Positions 34,282 through 43,224 of a stretch of 64,000 nucleotides of DNA are shown in pieces. Below the pieces are notes generated by a model. That model did no database searches, had not been told where the DNA came from, and was given only the letters and a program-made list of their open reading frames with translations. The position numbers and the translations under genes are program-made. Location: NCBI RefSeq assembly GCF_009932435.1, contig NZ_BJOU01000017.1, forward strand, positions 186,001-250,000. The letters are read 5' to 3'. The DNA comes from Gordonia crocea (lineage in GTDB: Bacteria > Actinomycetota > Actinomycetes > Mycobacteriales > Mycobacteriaceae). Each line of letters opens with the position of its first letter. Position 1 is the first letter of the stretch.

Positions 34282-34629
34282 TCAGGAGAGCTCGTCGGCC
34301 CGGTACCGGATCATCCGCTCGATGAGGTCCCACGGCATATCGCGATCCAGCGGGAACTGCACCGACCCCGTGCCCTGCTTGTACCCGGCCAACTCGTCGG
34401 CGAACGGTTCCTGCCCGCTCGGGGTCGCATACAGCCCGATGTGTTTGGCGTAGCCGGCGTAGTAGACGAGGGGCTTGCCGTTGAGTTTGTAGGCGGGCAT
34501 GTCGTAGGCGATCGATTCCGCCGCATCCGGCGCGATCCGGGTCACGGTCGCGCGCAGGCGCTCCAGGCGGGCCCGGGTGTCCCCGTCGAAGCGGGTCAGG
34601 TACTCGTCGACGTCGGCGGCTTTGTCCAT
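34282..34629 (-). CDS. DUF1801 (YdhG/iron-chaperone-like) protein
   Basis: A 115-residue small alpha/beta protein with the DUF1801 pattern: RARLERLRATVTRIAPDAAE (short: LRATVTRIAP), SIAYDMPAYKLNGKPLVYYAGY, HIGLYATPSG and QFPLDRDMP. Bacillus YdhG/Fra-like members have been linked to iron delivery; elsewhere function is unknown. ATG at 34629 is chosen because the domain begins directly after it. It lies 4 nt downstream of the next gene on the same strand. Confidence 0.85.
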   Translation of the reverse strand: MDKAADVDEYLTRFDGDTRARLERLRATVTRIAPDAAESIAYDMPAYKLNGKPLVYYAGYAKHIGLYATPSGQEPFADELAGYKQGTGSVQFPLDRDMPWDLIERMIRYRADELS

Positions 34630-34633
34630 CGCC

Positions 34634-35710
34634 CTATCGTGGCACGACATCGCGGCGGTCGATGTACTCCACATAGCCGCGGCCGGCGATCTCGCGCCCC
34701 CGCCAGGTCGAGGTGTGGCGGAAGCCGCTGACGAAGCCGGTGCCCAACCCGTAGGTGAACGGGGTGTCCATCTCGGCGCGCAGGTCCAGCCACACGTCGC
34801 CGCCCCGGTCGCGGACCACAAACCGGGTCGTGGCCGGGACCGCCATGTCGATGCCGTACGGCGTCGGTGCGGGCTCGTCGCGCAGCGAGGTCACCTCGAA
34901 GGACACGTCGTCGAACCGGGTGCCGTAGACGGTGCGCGAGCAGTACAGCGCCGTCGACATCAGCGGTTGACCGCCAATCCCGTACTGGCTCAACAGGATC
35001 TGGTTGTTCTCGTCGAGGTTGACGATGTGGTAGACGAAGTAGTCCAGCGGAGCTTTCACCGACGGCGGCAGCGGTGTCTTGCGCGCCACGTACGGACTCG
35101 GGCAGGCGCCGTACTCGAAGGCGCAGATCCCTTCGGCCGGCGTGGCCACCCCCTCGTGGGTGAACGTCCCCCGGTAGTCGGTGAGCAGGCTCAGGTGCCG
35201 GTAGACCGGCGTGCGGAAGAACCAGTTCACCTTGTCGTGGCACGTCAGCTGCAGATCCACGTCGACTCCGCCGAGCCGCCCGGGGACCGTGTACTCGGGG
35301 TACCCGCCGGCGATCGTCAGGTCGTCGCCGAAGCGGACCAGCGAACCGTCGGGGTTCGACGTGAACGTCTCGCCGATCGCGTAGTTGCCGAAGTGGTCCG
35401 GGTACGACGCGGCGGTCCCGGCGACCACCGCGGCGTTGCGCCGGGGCGGCGCTACCAGCGCCGCATCGTTGTCGAAGGCGACCGATCCGGTCGCACCGAC
35501 GAGGGACATCACCGAGAAGAACCGGTGCGGTTCGGGCAGGTCCGGAATCATGATGCCGTAATGGGTCCAGCCAAACCGCCGCGAATCGGTATGTGGCACA
35601 AGGAGATCGGCGTCGGTGAACGGTTGACCGTCGGAAGCCTGGGCCCGGTCGACGGTGCGGATGAGCGATCCCAGGCCGACGCGCAGGCCACTGCTGACGA
35701 GATGATGCAC
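34634..35710 (-). CDS. Uncharacterised conserved protein
   Basis: About 358 residues, soluble, no signal peptide seen. Segments include WTHYGIMIPDLPEPHRFFSV, YPDHFGNYAIGE, TYRGTFTH-like YRGTFTHEG, CAFEYGACPSPY, LDYFVYHIVNLDENNQILL and a C-terminal WRGREIAGRGYVEYIDRRD. The beta-rich, repeated-strand character suggests a lipocalin/AttH-like or tocopherol-cyclase-like sandwich, but I cannot assign a function. GTG at 35710 is a tentative start. Two more upstream in-frame GTG codons would overlap the divergent phosphodiesterase promoter. Confidence 0.7.
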   Translation of the reverse strand: MHHLVSSGLRVGLGSLIRTVDRAQASDGQPFTDADLLVPHTDSRRFGWTHYGIMIPDLPEPHRFFSVMSLVGATGSVAFDNDAALVAPPRRNAAVVAGTAASYPDHFGNYAIGETFTSNPDGSLVRFGDDLTIAGGYPEYTVPGRLGGVDVDLQLTCHDKVNWFFRTPVYRHLSLLTDYRGTFTHEGVATPAEGICAFEYGACPSPYVARKTPLPPSVKAPLDYFVYHIVNLDENNQILLSQYGIGGQPLMSTALYCSRTVYGTRFDDVSFEVTSLRDEPAPTPYGIDMAVPATTRFVVRDRGGDVWLDLRAEMDTPFTYGLGTGFVSGFRHTSTWRGREIAGRGYVEYIDRRDVVPR

Positions 35711-35766
35711 GCCTCCACTCTGGCAGAGCCCCGGCCAAGACTTCACGAGACTGCCGCAGTCGCGAC

Positions 35767-35772
35767 CATACT
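35767..35772 (+). promoter_or_regulatory. Probable -10 box, leaderless
   Basis: CATACT lies 7 nt before the GTG at 35780 with no ribosome site, supporting that start. Confidence 0.35.
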
Positions 35773-35779
35773 GAGCACT

Positions 35780-36907
35780 GTGACCCACACCCTCGCCGAC
35801 GTGTTGCCGTCGGTGGCCGCCGCGCTGCACGACGATGGCGACAACCCCTTGGCCGTCGCCCCGGCCCGAGACATCGTCGTGCTCCTCGTCGACGGCCTGG
35901 GCGCGCGGCTGTTGGAACGCCACCGCGCCACCGCCCCCACCCTCGCCGGCGCCGCCCGCGCCACGCTGCGCGCCGGATTCCCGGCGACCACCGCGACCAG
36001 CATCACCAGCCTGGCGGTGGGTGCGCCCTGCGCGGTGCACGGGATCATCGGCTACAGCTTCGGGCTCCCCGCCGACGACGGCCGCGAATCCTTCAACGCA
36101 TTGCGCTGGCGGACCGGCGGCGCCGAGGGGCCCGACGCGCGGCAAACCCATCCGCCCGAGCAATTCCAACCGGTGACCAGCGCGGTCCAGCACCTGGCCG
36201 CCGACGGGGTCGGCATCCACTACGTGGTGCCCGGCTACCAGATGACCTCCGGGTTGACCCGCGCCGCCTTCCGGGCCGAGGGCGCCCTGCACGCCGCCGA
36301 CGACCTCGCCGCGGTCCGCGCCGGAATCCTCGAGGTCGTCGCTCACGACGGCACCGACCGCCGATTCGCCTACGCCTATCACCCAGCCCTGGACATGAAC
36401 GGCCACCTATTCGGTGCCGAGTCACCCGAATGGCTGGCCGAGTTGGCCCGCGTCGAGGCGGTGGTGGCCGACCTGATGACCGACCTGCCCACCGACGCGA
36501 CGCTGTTGGTCACCGGCGACCACGGGATGGTCAACGCCGGCACCGTCGTCGACCTCGACGGCGAGGCGGCTTTTCGCCGCGACGTCGAGTTGATCGCCGG
36601 CGAGGCCCGCGTGCGACACGTCTACGCGGCGGCCGGGGCGGTGTCCGACGTCGCCGATCGGTGGCGCGGGCTCCTCGGGTCGCGCGCCCGGGTCGCCACG
36701 CGGGAACAGGCCCTCGACGAGGGCTGGTTCGGCCAGTCACCGGTGGGCGCGGTGGCCCGCGATCGGATCGGCGACCTCGTCGTCGCCGCGCAGGCCGACA
36801 CCGTGATGGTCTGCCCGGCCGACGAGCCGCTGGAACCGGCGATGGCCGGGCACCACGGCTCGTGGACCGACGACGAGCAGCTCGTCCCGCTGATCGCTAG
36901 CCGGTAG
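35780..36907 (+). CDS. Nucleotide pyrophosphatase/phosphodiesterase, alkaline phosphatase superfamily
   Basis: A 375-residue metallo-phosphoesterase. Metal and nucleophile motifs are visible: IVVLLVDGLGARLL (first Asp), FPATTATSITSLAVG (nucleophile Thr region), HPALDMNGHLFGAESPEW (Asp/His), TGDHGMVN (Asp-His) and a late GHHGSW His. It probably cleaves phosphodiester or pyrophosphate bonds of nucleotides or nucleotide sugars. No clear signal peptide with this start. GTG at 35780 avoids overlap with the divergent gene. Its 3' end overlaps the convergent DUF1361 gene by 11 nt. Confidence 0.88.
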   Translation: MTHTLADVLPSVAAALHDDGDNPLAVAPARDIVVLLVDGLGARLLERHRATAPTLAGAARATLRAGFPATTATSITSLAVGAPCAVHGIIGYSFGLPADDGRESFNALRWRTGGAEGPDARQTHPPEQFQPVTSAVQHLAADGVGIHYVVPGYQMTSGLTRAAFRAEGALHAADDLAAVRAGILEVVAHDGTDRRFAYAYHPALDMNGHLFGAESPEWLAELARVEAVVADLMTDLPTDATLLVTGDHGMVNAGTVVDLDGEAAFRRDVELIAGEARVRHVYAAAGAVSDVADRWRGLLGSRARVATREQALDEGWFGQSPVGAVARDRIGDLVVAAQADTVMVCPADEPLEPAMAGHHGSWTDDEQLVPLIASR

Positions 36908-37625
36908 TCGGGTTGCGGCGGGACCCGGTCCGCCAGCGCAGTTCCCCGATGGCCTCGTAGCCCCACATCGTCAGGTAGGCCAGCGCGAGGAATGCGGCCA
37001 CGGCGATGCCCACGCCGGTGGATTGGACCGAGGAGAACGGGGTGCTCACCCAGTCGTAGGTTGCGGAGACGACGTCGCCGGGCCGGTGGATCAGGTCCCA
37101 CGAGTTCCACCGTTGGAAGCGGCCGATGACCACCCCGACGGCGCACAGGGCCACCGTCGCCGCCATCGCCAGCCACCCGGCGACCGAACCGAACTCGACG
37201 GTGAGGCGGCGGTGCACCAACCGCATGGACACCACGCCGAGCATGAGGCCGGTCCACGCGGCGAAGCCGTATTGCAGCACGTGTCGCCACAGCTCGTAAC
37301 CCTCGCGCAGATGCACCAGATCGGTGACCAGGTAGGGCGCATTCGGCAGGAACGCCAACCACGCGATCCCGATCGGCACCAACCAGATGCGACGGCGCAC
37401 CGCGGCGAACCCGACCGCCAGCACCAGCGGGATCCACGCGAGGAACAGATTCCAGATCAGGAAGCGGCTCGGATAGGACAGCGGCGCTTCGGGATCGGTC
37501 ACCCCGAGAACGACGGTGAGCACCGTCGTACCCGCGAGGGCGGCGACCATCACGAGTGCACGCAGGTACGGCAGCGCAGTCGATCGCGACGGGCCGACGG
37601 CCGACAGGTCAACGGGAGCGGTCAT
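36897..37625 (-). CDS. DUF1361 family integral membrane protein
   Basis: A 242-residue polytopic protein with about six or seven helices. The family motif WLAFLPNAPYLVTDLVHL is visible, together with GFAAWTGLMLGV and RFQRWNSWDLI. Function unknown. A minus-strand TACGGT (37638-37633) lies 7 nt before the ATG, suggesting a leaderless transcript. Confidence 0.85.
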   Translation of the reverse strand: MTAPVDLSAVGPSRSTALPYLRALVMVAALAGTTVLTVVLGVTDPEAPLSYPSRFLIWNLFLAWIPLVLAVGFAAVRRRIWLVPIGIAWLAFLPNAPYLVTDLVHLREGYELWRHVLQYGFAAWTGLMLGVVSMRLVHRRLTVEFGSVAGWLAMAATVALCAVGVVIGRFQRWNSWDLIHRPGDVVSATYDWVSTPFSSVQSTGVGIAVAAFLALAYLTMWGYEAIGELRWRTGSRRNPTTG

Positions 37626-37704
37626 GGCGACCACCGTAGCCAAACCGGGCCGGATGAGTAGTTCTGCGGTGTCGGCTGTTCGCACGGGCTGCGACGGTGG
37701 ATCT

Positions 37705-39642
37705 ATGACCGAGACCCCTGACCTTCAGCGCGCTGCGCACATCGGCGCCGAGCTGCGCACGATCGCCGAACGCCTCGCCGCCGTCACTGCGGAGTTCGCC
37801 GCCTTCTCGACTTCGCTGGCGCCGGCACCGCCGGCTGCGGCGGGTGCGCCCATGCCGCCGCCGCAGGCGCAGCCCTACCCGACCCTCCCCGCCGGGTACG
37901 GGCCGGCGGCCCCGGGATACCGCGTCGCCCCTCCCCCGCCCTACCCGATGGCCCCGCAACCCGTTCCCCACTCACCCCTGCCTCAACCGCCCCTTCCCCA
38001 ACCGCCGCTGCCCCGCCCGCCGAGTACGCCGCTGTCGGAACGGCTCGCGCAAGCCGCCGAACGCGGTGTCATCGGCAAGGTGCTCGCCGCTATCGGCGTC
38101 GGGATCACCCTGATCGGCGTCGTGCTGCTCTTGGTCCTGGCCGCCCAGGCGGGCCTGCTGCGCCCGGAGATCCGACTGGCCGGCGGCATCCTGCTCGCCG
38201 CCACCCTGGTCGGCACCGGGGCGTTCATCGGCCGACGGGCCGACAAGCGCAGCGGTGCGGTCGCGCTGGTGGCCACCGGCATCGCCACCGGCCTGTTCGT
38301 CGTCCTCGCCGCCGCCGCCATCTACGACTGGCTGCCGACGATCCCGGCACTGGTCGTCGGCGGTCTGGTCGCCGGCGGCGGCCTGTGGTTCGCGCACCGG
38401 TGGAACAGTCTGGCCCTGGGCTTGATGGTGTCGATCCCGGTGCTGGTCTTCGCCCCCATCGTCACCAACGGTGTCAACGAGATCCTGATCGCCTTCCTTC
38501 TGGTCTACGCGGCCGCGACCCTGTGGCTGCAGGTCGGCCGCGACTGGTCGTCGCTGTACGCCGTGAACACCGCTGCGACGACGATCCCCGTGGTGGCTGC
38601 GGCGACGACCCTGGTCTCGATGCCGACGTGGTTCGTCGCGCTGGCCCTGGTCCTCAATGTCGTGGTGGCCGTCGGCTCGGCCCTGCTCCTGCTGCCCGGC
38701 AGTTCGACGAAGGATTGGCTGGGCCTGGTCTCGACGGCGTCCGCCCTGCCGCTGCTGGCCGCCCCGCTCGCGCTCACCGCCCCCCTGGAGTGGATCGTGC
38801 CGGCCGTGGGTGCCGCCGTCCTCGCCGCCGCCGCACTGGTCACGACGGGCCGAGCGAGCATCGGCTACGGGCCCCGGGCCACCTGGATCGTCGCAGCCGC
38901 CATCTTGTCGGCGTTCACCGCGCTCATCGCCGTCGACATCGCGTTCGCCGTGCCGACCGCCCTGGTCGCCGCGATCGTGATCGGCACCGCCGCCCTCGCC
39001 GCCGGAGATCTCCGCCGCGTGCTCCTCACCGTCGCGTCACTGTGCGCCCTCGGCGGCCTGCAGGCCCTGCTGGCCGACCACGGACTCGAGCAGCTCGTCG
39101 CCCCGTCCGATCTGGGTACCGCGGTCCGCGTGTCGATCCTGCTCGGCGTGATCGCCGGGATCATTGCAACCACCGTGCTCACCTGGGCCTGGGCACGCGA
39201 GTTCCCCCGGCGCGACGACTGGCTCTGGATCACCGGAAGCCTGGTGAACCTGTGGCTGGTCACCCAACTCTGCGTGGCGGTGGCCGCCCTGGTGACCGAC
39301 GGTTCCGTGCACGGCTTCCGCACCGGGCACACGGTGGCCACGCTGATCTGGTTCGCCTGCGCCGCCGCGGCCCTGCTGTGGTCCCGACGTCTCGACGGGC
39401 CGACGCGGTCGGTCTCGCTGGCCGCCGGACTCGCCCTCATCACCGGCGCGGTGGCGAAACTGTTCCTCTTCGACCTGGCCGCTCTCGACGGGGTGTTCCG
39501 GGTGATCGCCTTCCTCGTCGCCGGGATTCTGCTGCTGGGCCTCGGCGTCGCCTACGCACAGCGACTCACGACCCGAGACCCTGCCGGGCCCGACGAGGAG
39601 CCGGCCACCGCGGCGCCGCTCGGCAGTGGTCCGATCGGATGA
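37705..39642 (+). CDS. DUF2339-like polytopic membrane protein
   Basis: A 645-residue protein. An N-terminal soluble part has a short coiled coil (about 8-35) and a Pro/Tyr-rich segment (about 42-105), then ERGVIGKVLAAIGVGITLIGVVL starts a chain of some 15-18 hydrophobic helices, the DUF2339 pattern. A role in the envelope is assumed but unknown. ATG at 37705 follows a weak GGTGG; longer starts would run into the divergent DUF1361 promoter. Confidence 0.8.
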   Translation: MTETPDLQRAAHIGAELRTIAERLAAVTAEFAAFSTSLAPAPPAAAGAPMPPPQAQPYPTLPAGYGPAAPGYRVAPPPPYPMAPQPVPHSPLPQPPLPQPPLPRPPSTPLSERLAQAAERGVIGKVLAAIGVGITLIGVVLLLVLAAQAGLLRPEIRLAGGILLAATLVGTGAFIGRRADKRSGAVALVATGIATGLFVVLAAAAIYDWLPTIPALVVGGLVAGGGLWFAHRWNSLALGLMVSIPVLVFAPIVTNGVNEILIAFLLVYAAATLWLQVGRDWSSLYAVNTAATTIPVVAAATTLVSMPTWFVALALVLNVVVAVGSALLLLPGSSTKDWLGLVSTASALPLLAAPLALTAPLEWIVPAVGAAVLAAAALVTTGRASIGYGPRATWIVAAAILSAFTALIAVDIAFAVPTALVAAIVIGTAALAAGDLRRVLLTVASLCALGGLQALLADHGLEQLVAPSDLGTAVRVSILLGVIAGIIATTVLTWAWAREFPRRDDWLWITGSLVNLWLVTQLCVAVAALVTDGSVHGFRTGHTVATLIWFACAAAALLWSRRLDGPTRSVSLAAGLALITGAVAKLFLFDLAALDGVFRVIAFLVAGILLLGLGVAYAQRLTTRDPAGPDEEPATAAPLGSGPIG

Positions 39643-39670
39643 CGGTGCGGGCGGTCGGCGCCGGACACAC

Positions 39671-39676
39671 TAGGCT
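39671..39676 (+). promoter_or_regulatory. Probable -10 box
   Basis: TAGGCT lies 8 nt before the ATG at 39685; no Shine-Dalgarno is present. Confidence 0.35.
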
Positions 39677-39684
39677 TCCGGCCC

Positions 39685-39918
39685 ATGAAACTGCGCGTTC
39701 TGATCATGTCCGCCGCCCTGGCCACCGGCGCACTGGCCGGCACCGTCGCCGGAATCACCGCTCAGGCCGAGGCCAGCACCCCACGGCTCGGCGCGTCCTG
39801 CTCGGTCTCCGAGATCGGCACCTTCGCCCGCACCGCGAACGGGAAGAAAGTCCGCTGCACCTCCACCGGCGCCTCCGGCGTCAAGTGGGTACCGGTCGCC
39901 CAACCGGCCGCCCAGTAG
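39685..39918 (+). CDS. Small secreted protein
   Basis: A 77-residue protein. The signal peptide (MKLRVLIMSAALATGALAG, cleavage near QAEA-S) leaves a mature peptide of about 46 residues with two cysteines (GASCSVSEIG and KVRCTSTG), probably disulfide-bonded, followed by GVKWVPVAQ. Similar short CxxxE...C peptides are common in mycolata; function unknown. Its own -10 box suggests monocistronic expression. Confidence 0.75.
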   Translation: MKLRVLIMSAALATGALAGTVAGITAQAEASTPRLGASCSVSEIGTFARTANGKKVRCTSTGASGVKWVPVAQPAAQ

Positions 39919-39934
39919 GACCGGTGCGTCGCAC

Positions 39935-40420
39935 CTACCCGGAATGGGAGGGCAAGACGCAGACCGTGTCCAACCCGAGGACCCGGTTCAACCGGCCGAA
40001 GGCCAGCCACGAACCCAGGCACATCGACAGTTCGACGATCTCCCGGTCGGTGTAGAGCGCGCGCATGCGCGACCAGAACTCGTCGTCGATCCCGTGGTGG
40101 TCGAGCGCATAGCGCTCGGCGTACTCCGCGGCGATCCTGGCTCGATCGTCGAGGGCCCCGCTGGTGCGCCACTGCCGCACCTCGTCGTCGAAGCCGGCCT
40201 CGACCTTCTGCCCGTCGCGCTCGGTGCGCCAGTCCTGGCAGAACACGCACCCGTTGATCTGGGCGATCCGTAACCGGGCGGCCTCGAACTCGCGCAGCGG
40301 CAGCGTGCTGTGTTCGTAGACGCTGGTCGCCGCCGTCGCGGCTGCCGGGCCGATGCCGGGGACGAGCTCGCCCCACACGTACGCGATCGGGTCCTTTCCT
40401 TCTGGGACGTCGAGGAACAT
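39935..40420 (-). CDS. Carboxymuconolactone decarboxylase / AhpD-like protein
   Basis: A 161-residue helical protein with the AhpD-type redox motif CVFC in RIAQINGCVFCQDWR, followed by a conserved Asp/His-poor helix and the dimer region ALDDRARIAAEYAERYALDH. Members act as alkylhydroperoxidases or lactone decarboxylases. GGAGG lies 8 nt before the ATG. It starts 2 nt after the stop of the oxidoreductase gene at 40423 and is likely co-transcribed with it. Confidence 0.85.
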   Translation of the reverse strand: MFLDVPEGKDPIAYVWGELVPGIGPAAATAATSVYEHSTLPLREFEAARLRIAQINGCVFCQDWRTERDGQKVEAGFDDEVRQWRTSGALDDRARIAAEYAERYALDHHGIDDEFWSRMRALYTDREIVELSMCLGSWLAFGRLNRVLGLDTVCVLPSHSG

Positions 40421-40422
40421 GA

Positions 40423-41538
40423 TCAGGCCTCCACCTTCTCGTCGGCGACGGTGCGCAGGTAGGCGCTCGGCGTCAGCGGGACGTCGAGGCCGTCGTAGAT
40501 TCCCGGCGCCGCTGCGCGCAACCACGGGATGGCGTTGACGAGTCGGTTGGCGGCGGTGGCGTTGCCACCGGCCGATCGGTTGCCGTCCTCGTCGGTGGCC
40601 TCGATGGTGATTTCGATCCGCGGCCGGCCGTCGATGATCACCCGGTGGGCACCGGCACCGCCGTCGGCCGGGGTCGGCCACTCCGGCGCGATGTCGCCGG
40701 TGATCCGTGTGACGTGCTCGACGACGATGACGGGTCGGCCGTCGACGATTCCCTGGACCTCGAAGCGCAAGGCACCCTGCGTGCCCGCGCCGAACTCGCC
40801 GAGCGCGGTGGTGACGTCGGCCGACAGGGGCAGCCGGTCGACGACTTCGCGCACCTCGTCGACCTCGATGCCCAGCGCCCGGGCGATCAGTTTCACCTGC
40901 CCGCCCCACACCATCGTCGGGACCCCCGCGGCGACCATCGGCGGGTCATAGTCCATCGGCTGGCCCATCCCGACGAGGTAGCGGACCGAGTCCTCGGCGT
41001 CGTAGGTCGAGTAGTCGAAAATCTCTTGGCAGCGCACCTGCTCGACGGTGGCGGCAAGACCGCTCGCCAGCACGGGCAGCAGGTCGTTGCCCCAGCCCGG
41101 GTCGATCCCGCTGACGAAGAGCGACGCTCCACCCTCCCGACAGGCCCGCTCGACGGGGTTGCGCATTTCCACGGGTGCGTTGCGGTGGTCGTAGAGCGCG
41201 TAGACCGACGGGGTCACCACCACGGCGCCGGCGGTCAGGGCGCGGCAGATGTCGGCGACCGCGTCATCGGGGCGCAGTTCCCCCGATGCCGCATAGGCGA
41301 CGGCGTCGACCTCCGCGAGCGCGGCGAGGACGTCGGTGGTGGCTCCGACGCCCAGTTCCCGATCGAGCCCGGCAAGCTCGCCGGCGTCCCGGCCGGCCTT
41401 GTCCGCGTCCGAGGTGATCACGGCGGCGAGCCGCAGTCCCGGGTGCGCGGCGACGGCCCGGATGGCGGCCCGTCCGACGTTGCCGGTGCCCCACACGGCG
41501 ACCGGGATCACCGAGTGGAACGTGTTCTCATTCGCCAT
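40423..41538 (-). CDS. DapB/diaminopentanoate-dehydrogenase-like NAD(P)-dependent oxidoreductase
   Basis: A 371-residue protein with an N-terminal Rossmann motif VAVWGTGNVGRAAIRAV and a C-terminal domain like that of dihydrodipicolinate-reductase-related enzymes (GIDPGWGNDLLPVLA, MVWGGQVKLIARALGI). The true DapB substrate motifs are not evident, so the substrate is unknown; mycobacterial homologues are annotated as hypothetical. Minus-strand TATGCT (41552-41547) lies 8 nt before the ATG. It is co-directional with the AhpD-like gene. Confidence 0.8.
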   Translation of the reverse strand: MANENTFHSVIPVAVWGTGNVGRAAIRAVAAHPGLRLAAVITSDADKAGRDAGELAGLDRELGVGATTDVLAALAEVDAVAYAASGELRPDDAVADICRALTAGAVVVTPSVYALYDHRNAPVEMRNPVERACREGGASLFVSGIDPGWGNDLLPVLASGLAATVEQVRCQEIFDYSTYDAEDSVRYLVGMGQPMDYDPPMVAAGVPTMVWGGQVKLIARALGIEVDEVREVVDRLPLSADVTTALGEFGAGTQGALRFEVQGIVDGRPVIVVEHVTRITGDIAPEWPTPADGGAGAHRVIIDGRPRIEITIEATDEDGNRSAGGNATAANRLVNAIPWLRAAAPGIYDGLDVPLTPSAYLRTVADEKVEA

Positions 41539-41617
41539 ACCTCGCGAGCATATGCGGCACCCGAGCGCGCCACGCCCAAAACAACCAGGCGGGCACCGCC
41601 GGGACCCGTCCGCCCGG

Positions 41618-42868
41618 CTAGCAGGTGCTGGGCGCAGGCTTCCCGTCGAACCGATCCTGCAGGTAGTTGAACGCCGGCAGCAGTCCGATGACCGCCGCAC
41701 TCATGTGGTCCGGCGACGGGGTCAGCAGGCTCTGCACGCGCACGCCGGCGCGGCAGTAGCGGCGGGTGGTGTAGTCGATCGACGCCACCGGGATGAGCAC
41801 GTCGGTCGGGCTGTGCCACTCGAAGATCGGCATCGTGGGGACGCCCCGGTAGAGCGAGAGGCTGTTCTCCTCGACCTTGCTGCGGGCGGTGCGGTCGTAG
41901 AAGATCTGCTTCCCGCCGATCGCGACCTGCTTGGCGCTGTGCCCCGCCCCGACGCGCAAGATGTCGTTGGTGCAGGCGTTGCGCAGCTCGCTGTACATCT
42001 GTTTGCCCAGCGGGGAGAGGAAGCGGCGCATCGGGATGGCCGCGGGGTATTCGCGCGACATGCCGATGGCGGCGGCGAACGCGAGCCCGAAGGCCGGGTG
42101 CGGGTTCTCATAGCCGAGTCCCTCGGCCATCTTGACCAGGTTCATCGGCACCCCGCCGTAGGCGGCTCCGGCGATCTTGAGGTCCTTGGCATAGGTGGGC
42201 TGCAGCGCTGCGGCCCACGCGGTAGCCATGCCGCCGCCGGAGTAACCGGCCATCGCCACCCGGCTGTGTCGGGCTGCCGCCGGCCGGAACTGCTTGACCG
42301 CGCGGATCCCGTCGAGGGTGATCTGGCCGCCGAGTTTGGCCGCGCCGTAGGCGCTGCGCGGGCCGAGGTGGTCGGGAATCGCCACGGTCCAGCCACGCTG
42401 CAGCGCGATGTTCAGCCCGGGCGCCTCGCGGATCGTCAGGTTCGGGTCGGTGGTCCACAAGGCCTGCGACGGGGCGCATTGCAATCCGGTGGCGTTGACG
42501 ACGTGTTGGAAGGACAGCACCGGACCATTGGCCGCTCGGCGATTTGGCACCAGCACCGTGGTCACGGCGGCAATCGGCTCACCGCGGGAATCGGTGCTGC
42601 GGAATTTCACCTGGTAGGTGCGGATGTCGAAGAATCCCTGCGGATTCGAGCGCGACCGGGTGGCGAGAATGTCACCGTTGCGCTTCTTGTCCAGGTTGTT
42701 GGGCTTGCGGTAGAAGGAGTCCGGCAGTGGCGTCGGCAGCGCCGCCGGGTCCGGCTCCACGGGTGCGGCCTGCACCTTGGCGGCGCCGATTCCCGACGCG
42801 ACCAGCGCGAATGCCAGCACGAGGACTGCCGCCGCACGATTGTGGCGAACCTTGTTCAACCCATTCAT
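41618..42868 (-). CDS. Secreted lipase (LIP/secretory lipase family)
   Basis: A 416-residue alpha/beta hydrolase with a signal peptide (AAAVLVLAFALVASGIGAA, cleavage near VQA-APVEP). The nucleophile Ser lies in MAGYSGGGMATAW, the acid in WHSPTDVLIPV and the His in SPDHMSAA. Four cysteines may form disulfides (LQCAP, NACTN, RYCRAG, PSTC). It probably hydrolyses extracellular acylglycerols or esters, as in LipJ-like mycolata lipases. ATG at 42868. An inverted repeat (42930-42953) lies in the upstream region. Confidence 0.88.
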   Translation of the reverse strand: MNGLNKVRHNRAAAVLVLAFALVASGIGAAKVQAAPVEPDPAALPTPLPDSFYRKPNNLDKKRNGDILATRSRSNPQGFFDIRTYQVKFRSTDSRGEPIAAVTTVLVPNRRAANGPVLSFQHVVNATGLQCAPSQALWTTDPNLTIREAPGLNIALQRGWTVAIPDHLGPRSAYGAAKLGGQITLDGIRAVKQFRPAAARHSRVAMAGYSGGGMATAWAAALQPTYAKDLKIAGAAYGGVPMNLVKMAEGLGYENPHPAFGLAFAAAIGMSREYPAAIPMRRFLSPLGKQMYSELRNACTNDILRVGAGHSAKQVAIGGKQIFYDRTARSKVEENSLSLYRGVPTMPIFEWHSPTDVLIPVASIDYTTRRYCRAGVRVQSLLTPSPDHMSAAVIGLLPAFNYLQDRFDGKPAPSTC

Positions 42869-43224
42869 CAACGTTTCATCCGCCTTTGACTCGGCCCCCG
42901 ACCAAGCATCAACGGTGGGTGACGCAGCTGACATTGTCAAAGCCGACAATGTCGCTAAATCCGGCGCAATCAACCTCGGAATAGCCGCCGAACTGCAGTG
43001 TTATCCATGGTTAACACGGAATTAGGAAACTCGAATTCTCATAGTTACGAAACTGAGACAGTAATGGTGAATGACATCTTTACCATGATGGCATTCCCAT
43101 TGGGAAACGCATCGTTTCGAATCGCTATCGCGGATCGTCGTCCGATCCGCACCGCCGTGCCCGAATTCCGCGCACCATGAAAACAAGGCCCGTGCGGCAG
43201 ATCGGGGCTGGCACACTGCTCGGC
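42869..43224. other. Intergenic region with inverted repeat, AT-rich
   Basis: About 350 nt between the divergent lipase and M19-like genes. It holds the perfect repeat GACATTGTC / GACAATGTC (separate entry) and AT-rich sequence around 43000-43130. I see no convincing ORF or promoter. Confidence 0.5.
42930..42953. promoter_or_regulatory. Perfect 9-bp inverted repeat, probable operator
   Basis: GACATTGTC (42930-42938) and GACAATGTC (42945-42953) are separated by AAAGCC. On the minus strand the right arm merges with a TTGACA hexamer facing the lipase gene. A dimeric regulator could bind here. Confidence 0.5.

Noticed and set aside
42998-43180. 60-residue plus-strand ORF in the AT-rich gap
   Set aside because: No ribosome site, no domain, and it overlaps the start region of the M19-like gene.
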